Source: an uncultured Bacilli bacterium (GTDB lineage: Bacteria; Bacillota_I; Bacilli_A; RF39; UBA660). Taken from it: 8,606 bases of DNA. A program made the position numbers and the translations under genes. The DNA is taken from contig CANQMF010000041.1 in assembly GCA_947624915.1 (NCBI GenBank), positions 1 to 8,606 of the forward strand, read 5' to 3'. This document shows, piece by piece, positions 4,933-8,606 of the stretch. Position 1 is the first letter of the stretch. Every line of letters begins with the position of its first letter. The notes beneath the pieces were generated by a model. It was given only the letters and a program-made list of their open reading frames with translations. It made no database searches and was not told the DNA's origin.

Positions 4933-7866
4933 TCAATAATTACTATCTAGCTTAACTACTTTAGAACATATGATTTGATATTTATCATATCTCTTTTCTA
5001 CTCGCCCGCTAACACCAATAATATCACCCTTTTGAACATCTAAACCTTTATTATATACTTTGGGAAAAATCGTTATATCAATATTAGCTAATTCATCACT
5101 ACCAGTAATAAAAGCCATCTTATCACCATTTTTAGTCGTTATCTCTTTTAATGTATCAACATATACAATAACATCAACATATGTATCAAAATATTTATTA
5201 ATTTCACTTAGTGAAATAGTACTAGGATATTTACTCTTTAAAGCACTAACAGGATGATTGCTAAGATATAAACCAAATAACTCTAATTCTTTATTCATTA
5301 TAAAACGATTATCAAATTCTTCTACTATATTTATTTCAGGCTTCAAAGCAAATTCCTCATCCAAATCTTTAATTAACTCTCCATAATTAATGATTGCATC
5401 TAAATTGTCAATAAGAGTAGCTCGGTTAAAGCCTAAGTTACTAAAAGTTCCAGCATAAATTAACGATTCAACAACTTTGCGGTTAACAATTTTACCGTAG
5501 CAACGCTTAACAAAGTCAAATATACTGCTATATAAACCATTCTTTCTTTCATCAACAATTACTTGAGAAGCATTAATACCAATATTTTTTATACTAGTTA
5601 AAGGATATCTAATACCATCATCTTCTTCAATATATTTTGTAGAACTAAAATTAATATCTGGATTTAAAATATTAATTTGCATATTCTTACCTTCATACAT
5701 ATATTTTTTACATTTACTGCTATCATTCATTTCTGTTGATAGTAGATTGGAAATAAAAATTTTAGGATAATAAGCTTTTAAATAAGCCATACGATAAGCT
5801 ACCAAAGAATAACCAACTGAATGTGATTTATTAAAACCATACTCTGCAAACTTTAACATCATGGCATAAACTTTATCAGCTAGTTCTTTAGTATATCCTT
5901 TTTTAACACTTCGTTCTTTGAATCTTTTTTCTTCTTGCAACAATAGATCTTTTTTCTTTTTACTCATAGCTTTTCGTAAAATATCAGCTTCACCTAATGA
6001 ATAATCAGCCATTACATTAGCTATTTGCATAATTTGTTCTTGATAAATCATAATACCATATGTCTTTTTTAAAATAGGTTCTAAAGTCTTATCTAAATAA
6101 TCCACTTTTTCTTTACTATTTTTCCTTTTTATATATAATGGTATATTCTGCATAGGACCCGGTCTATATAAAGCAATAGCTGCACATATATCATCAAAAC
6201 TAGTTATTTTTAATTGTTTTAAAAAATTAATCATACCATCTGATTCAAATTGAAAAATACCTAAAGTATTAGCTTCTTCAAACACTTTTAAAGCTTTCTG
6301 ATCATTAAAAGGAATAGTATCAAAAGTAAGATTAGCATGATGAATACGATTAATTTCATTTATAATATCGTGAATAATCGTTAAATATTTAATAGCCAAA
6401 AAATCCATCTTTAAAAGACCAATCTCTTCTAAATAAGTATGATCATACCCACTAGTATAAAACTCATCATGACTTTTATCTAACGGTATAACATTATCTA
6501 ATTCGTATTTAGACATCACTACACCTGAAGCATGAATACTAGTATGTCTTTTTAAGCCCTCAAAACGCATCGCTATCTTATATAAAATATCTAAATTATC
6601 ATATCTTTCAATGTAGCTTTTAACTTTAGGATTACGAATATTTATTTCTAATGAATCTCGCGAATTTAGTAACTTACACAATCCATCTACTATGCTAAGT
6701 TCTATATCCATAGCTCGTCCCACATCACGAATAGCTTGTTTTGAACCTAAAGTTCCAAAAGTAATAATCGGTGCGACCGATTTAGCACCATACCTAGATA
6801 TGCAATAATTAATTACCACTTCCCTTTTGGTATGTTCAAAATCAACATCGATATCAGGCATACTAATTCGTTCAATATTTAAAAATCGCTCAAATAATAA
6901 ATCATATTTTAATGGATCTATTTCTATAATGTCTAAGCAATAAGCAACTAAAGATCCAACGGCACTACCTCGACCTGGACCTACTATAATATCATGCTTT
7001 TTAGCATACTTAATATAATCATAGACAATTAAAAAATAATCACAAAACCCCATCTTATTAATAACATCTAACTCATATTTTAAACGTTCTTGATAACGAC
7101 TACTAACTTTATCACCAAAACGCTTCTTTAAACCTTCAATACATTTTCGCTTTAAGTATGTATAACTATCAACTTGATCTTCATTACTAAAAATAGGCAT
7201 TAAATCCTGATGGAAAGGTATCTCTAAATTACACAACTCATATATAAAACAATTAATTTCCAAATCATCTAACTCTTTTACCTCATCTATTGTTTTTAAA
7301 TAATTATTTAATTTATCAGTATTAACATAATCAATCGTAACCCCATCTTTTATTGCTACTAAAAACTTCATAAAACGACTATCATCTTTATCTAAATACA
7401 AAGTCTCATTCATATAAACTAAATCACCAGTAAGATTATTTTTTTCTTCTAAGTTTTTATATGTTCGATAAATATACTTATATAATCCCTTTATATCATT
7501 ATAAATAGCCGAAGAACTATATGGTACTAAACAAATTAAGTCATTAGCATGTTTCTCTAAATCAACTAAAGTAATATCTTTCTCAGTCATCATCGTACTT
7601 AATTTAATTAGATTTTGATATCCTTTATAATTCATACAATATAATACAATTATATTGTTATTATATTGTAATTCCAAACCCACAATTGGTTTAATACTAT
7701 TTCTCTTACAGGCTTGATAAAAATCCATCACACCATACATATTATTATCAGTTATTGTAAGTGCAGTCATACCATATTCAAGAGCCTTATTAATAAGTTT
7801 ATCAATCATTATTAATGATTCTTGTAATGAGTTATCTGTTTTTATATATAATGGTACATACTTCAT
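4933..7866 (-). CDS. dnaE: DNA polymerase III alpha subunit, DnaE type, with degenerate PHP domain
   Basis: This C-family replicative polymerase has 977 residues, against about 1115 in Bacillus subtilis DnaE and 1160 in E. coli. The N-terminal PHP domain (about 1-220) is recognisable (GMTALTITDNNMYGVMDFYQ, then KPIVGLE), but metal-binding histidines are gone: the usual HxHSxYS reads PLYIKTDNSL and ITDH reads ITDN. The polymerase core is intact: PGRGSAVGSLVAY (297-309), PDIDVDF (337-343) with catalytic D338 and D340, and the third Asp D488 in LKMDFLAIKYLT. The fingers carry YQEQIMQIA and GFNKSHSVGYSLVAY (677-691). A helix-hairpin-helix region lies near 755-810 and an OB fold at about 895-975. 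AAGGAGG lies 7 nt before ATG 7866. A weak promoter (TTTAAA 7915-7910, TAAAAT 7892-7887) would place the start at the ribosome binding site, so I do not list it. PolC carries an inserted exonuclease, absent here. Stop is TGA. Confidence 0.97.
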   Translation of the reverse strand: MKYVPLYIKTDNSLQESLIMIDKLINKALEYGMTALTITDNNMYGVMDFYQACKRNSIKPIVGLELQYNNNIIVLYCMNYKGYQNLIKLSTMMTEKDITLVDLEKHANDLICLVPYSSSAIYNDIKGLYKYIYRTYKNLEEKNNLTGDLVYMNETLYLDKDDSRFMKFLVAIKDGVTIDYVNTDKLNNYLKTIDEVKELDDLEINCFIYELCNLEIPFHQDLMPIFSNEDQVDSYTYLKRKCIEGLKKRFGDKVSSRYQERLKYELDVINKMGFCDYFLIVYDYIKYAKKHDIIVGPGRGSAVGSLVAYCLDIIEIDPLKYDLLFERFLNIERISMPDIDVDFEHTKREVVINYCISRYGAKSVAPIITFGTLGSKQAIRDVGRAMDIELSIVDGLCKLLNSRDSLEINIRNPKVKSYIERYDNLDILYKIAMRFEGLKRHTSIHASGVVMSKYELDNVIPLDKSHDEFYTSGYDHTYLEEIGLLKMDFLAIKYLTIIHDIINEINRIHHANLTFDTIPFNDQKALKVFEEANTLGIFQFESDGMINFLKQLKITSFDDICAAIALYRPGPMQNIPLYIKRKNSKEKVDYLDKTLEPILKKTYGIMIYQEQIMQIANVMADYSLGEADILRKAMSKKKKDLLLQEEKRFKERSVKKGYTKELADKVYAMMLKFAEYGFNKSHSVGYSLVAYRMAYLKAYYPKIFISNLLSTEMNDSSKCKKYMYEGKNMQINILNPDINFSSTKYIEEDDGIRYPLTSIKNIGINASQVIVDERKNGLYSSIFDFVKRCYGKIVNRKVVESLIYAGTFSNLGFNRATLIDNLDAIINYGELIKDLDEEFALKPEINIVEEFDNRFIMNKELELFGLYLSNHPVSALKSKYPSTISLSEINKYFDTYVDVIVYVDTLKEITTKNGDKMAFITGSDELANIDITIFPKVYNKGLDVQKGDIIGVSGRVEKRYDKYQIICSKVVKLDSNY

Positions 7867-8004
7867 ATCAAGCCCTCCTTAAACATATTTTACTATATTT
7901 AAAATCATTTTTAAATAGAACAATACCCTAATTTAATAAACAATTAATGACAGTTTATTTTAAAAAAAGGAGACTGACACAAAATTAATAGTTGTATTAT
8001 AAGT

Positions 8005-8040
8005 AGTGTTGGTGAAAAGAAATCACTGATACTATTTTAT
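8005..8040 (+). terminator. Terminator-like hairpin in the IS leader
   Basis: AGTGTTGGTGA (8005-8015) pairs over 11 bp with TCACTGATACT (8023-8033) when three G-U pairs are allowed, around a 7-nt AAAGAAA loop, followed by ATTTTATTTTAT. Because it relies on G-U pairs it is a plausible RNA hairpin on the plus strand only. Such structures at IS ends shield the transposase from outside transcription. Confidence 0.5.
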
Positions 8041-8069
8041 TTTATAAAAAGACATAAGTTTGATACAAT
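8041..8069 (+). promoter_or_regulatory. Candidate relic transposase promoter
   Basis: TTTATA (8041-8046), a 17-nt spacer and TACAAT (8064-8069) with an upstream TG form an extended -10 promoter. The -10 region is flanked by AGACATAAGTTT (8050-8061), whose exact inverse AAACTTATGTCT (8099-8110) spans the start codon of the relic gene. The pair may have been an operator or a start-masking structure. Confidence 0.4.
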
Positions 8070-8104
8070 GTAATTGCTAAAAAACATTGAAAGGATCGAA
8101 ACTT

Positions 8105-8203
8105 ATGTCTATAAATAATTATATCTTAAATTTACTAAATATTGAAGATAAAAATATCTTTATTGATACAAATAATATTCAAAATAAATCTATTAAAAGA
8201 TAA
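8105..8203 (+). pseudogene. Truncated N terminus of an ISL3-type transposase
   Basis: The frame starts at ATG 8105 after GAAAGGA and encodes 32 residues beginning MSINNYILNLLNIEDKNIF, then ends at TAA 8201-8203. ISL3-family (COG3464) transposases typically begin with a short LLN-I-DKNI segment before a zinc-binding helix-turn-helix and a DDE catalytic domain. All of the latter are missing here. Codon use is as AT-rich as the surroundings. It is best read as a dead remnant; a genuine 32-residue peptide is possible but has no other support. Confidence 0.5.
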
Positions 8204-8265
8204 TCTACATCATCTCTATAATTAGATTCATTTATCGAATTTATTGTTTACTAATACTATTTGAT

Positions 8266-8289
8266 AAAGAAACCAATTTTTGTTTCTTT
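8266..8289 (-). terminator. Weak hairpin downstream of the right-edge gene
   Basis: AAAGAAAC (8266-8273) and GTTTCTTT (8282-8289) form an 8-bp stem with an 8-nt loop, about 50 nt after the stop of the right-edge gene. The stem is AT-rich and no strong U-run follows on the minus strand, so termination there is only plausible. Confidence 0.3.
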
Positions 8290-8339
8290 TATATTCTACC
8301 TTTTATAACATATCTAAATATTTGAGCAATTTTTCCTTA

Positions 8340-8606
8340 TTATTCAGTCACCACATATGGATTTTCTTTAGTTCCATCTCCATCACTGTAGGTTACACCA
8401 AATTTAAGTGAAATCATAGGGCGCACGCCATACGAACGATCGACGTAGTAGTAGTCTAAGCCACCAGACGAAGTCACGTAGAAAGCGCTAGCACCGTTGT
8501 AGTCGAAATAATAAGGCGACATGGTCCAATAAATTGCTCCCGTATATAAGTAATAATCCTTATTAGTACTATTTGTACCACCTGCATATATTACCTCATC
8601 ACTGGT
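8340..8606 (-). CDS. C-terminal part of a surface-type protein with a hypervariable-looking C terminus (partial)
   Basis: The frame is open from the window edge (8606) to TAA 8342-8340; 88 residues are visible and the N terminus is missing. The internal ATG 8522 is not a start, because the frame continues upstream (SDEVIYAGGTN, then YYLYTGAIYW) and has no ribosome binding site there. The order YYLYTG, YWTMSP, FYV, SSGG, YGVRPMISLK and a closing DGDGTKENPYVV belongs to a family of paralogous exported proteins that I recall from gut Firmicutes; the W-SP-A-GVRP pattern suggests a C-type-lectin-like or sulfatase-modifying-factor-like fold. Codons in 8418-8519 differ sharply from the neighbours: about 51% GC over 8421-8520 by hand count, against about 34% on either side, with repeated NNC codons for Tyr, Asp, Asn, Phe and Val. 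This matches a diversity-generating retroelement target. Function as a ligand-binding surface protein is inferred. Confidence 0.8.
   Translation of the reverse strand, partial: TSDEVIYAGGTNSTNKDYYLYTGAIYWTMSPYYFDYNGASAFYVTSSGGLDYYYVDRSYGVRPMISLKFGVTYSDGDGTKENPYVVTE
8418..8519 (-). other. Candidate DGR variable region
   Basis: Of 34 codons, 12 are NNC codons that could derive from AAC or similar template codons by A-directed change: TTC GAC TAC AAC, AGC, TTC TAC, GAC TAC TAC TAC, GTC. Sixteen of the other codons contain no A (TCG, CCT, GGT, GCT, GTG, TCT, GGC, CGT, CGC), including those for the conserved SSGG and GVRP residues. The GC-rich block 8438-8418 at the 3' end (CGT TCG TAT GGC GTG CGC CCT) could act as the initiation-of-mutagenic-homology site. 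No template repeat or reverse transcriptase lies in the window. Confidence 0.45.

Larger units (their letters stand above)
7975..8203 (+). mobile_element. Decayed 5' end of an ISL3-like insertion sequence
   Basis: In a gene-poor stretch between dnaE and the right-edge gene, the plus strand has the layout of an IS left end: GAGACTGACACAAAATTAATAG as a possible terminal repeat near 7971-7990, a leader hairpin with U-run at 8005-8040, a promoter near 8041-8069, and a 32-codon reading frame resembling the start of ISL3 transposases. No matching right inverted repeat or downstream transposase domain is present, so only a fragment remains. The family call rests on recollection of such N termini and of the AGTGTTGGTGA hairpin. 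Its left boundary is uncertain. The remaining DNA at 8204-8339 holds no gene that I can see, only an 8-bp hairpin. Confidence 0.5.

Noticed and set aside
4933..4935. TGA read as tryptophan (Mycoplasma code)
   Set aside because: DnaE ends naturally there after the OB fold, and all visible tryptophans in IleS use TGG.
5060..5257. Plus-strand reading frame of 65 codons
   Set aside because: It is antisense to the OB-fold region of dnaE and lacks start signals or recognisable motifs.

Overview
The window looks like chromosomal DNA from a low-GC Gram-positive bacterium of the Bacilli/Mollicutes borderland, for example an uncultured gut lineage such as RF39 or an erysipelotrich relative. The support is strong A+T richness, Firmicutes-type Shine-Dalgarno sites (AAAGGAGG, AAGGAGG), a T-box leader, the sepF-divIVA-ileS order of the Firmicutes division cluster, and a DnaE shorter than that of Bacillus. 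TGA acts as a stop (end of dnaE) and tryptophan is TGG, so the standard code fits. The lineage is an inference; no rRNA is present.

All protein genes lie on the minus strand, so transcription runs from right to left. From the right edge: the C-terminal end of a surface-type protein (8340-8606) with an abrupt GC-rich, NNC-codon-rich segment; a decayed 5' end of an ISL3-like insertion sequence (about 7975-8203, plus strand); dnaE (4933-7866); sepF (4403-4819); divIVA (3841-4344); a tRNA-Ile-responsive T-box leader whose 5' part seems to lie inside the end of divIVA; ileS (575-3670) with its terminator; a roughly 290-bp intergenic region with a good plus-strand promoter and terminator that could make a small RNA of about 85 nt; and the N-terminal end of a membrane-anchored surface protein running off the left edge (1-280).

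The core is housekeeping: replication (DnaE), Z-ring membrane anchoring (SepF), polar/septal scaffolding (DivIVA) and isoleucine charging (IleS under T-box control). The accessory interest is at the two edges. On the right, the target protein's C terminus has the codon signature expected of a diversity-generating retroelement variable region. On the left, the candidate small RNA shares a 17-nt near-palindromic element with the leader of the neighbouring surface gene.
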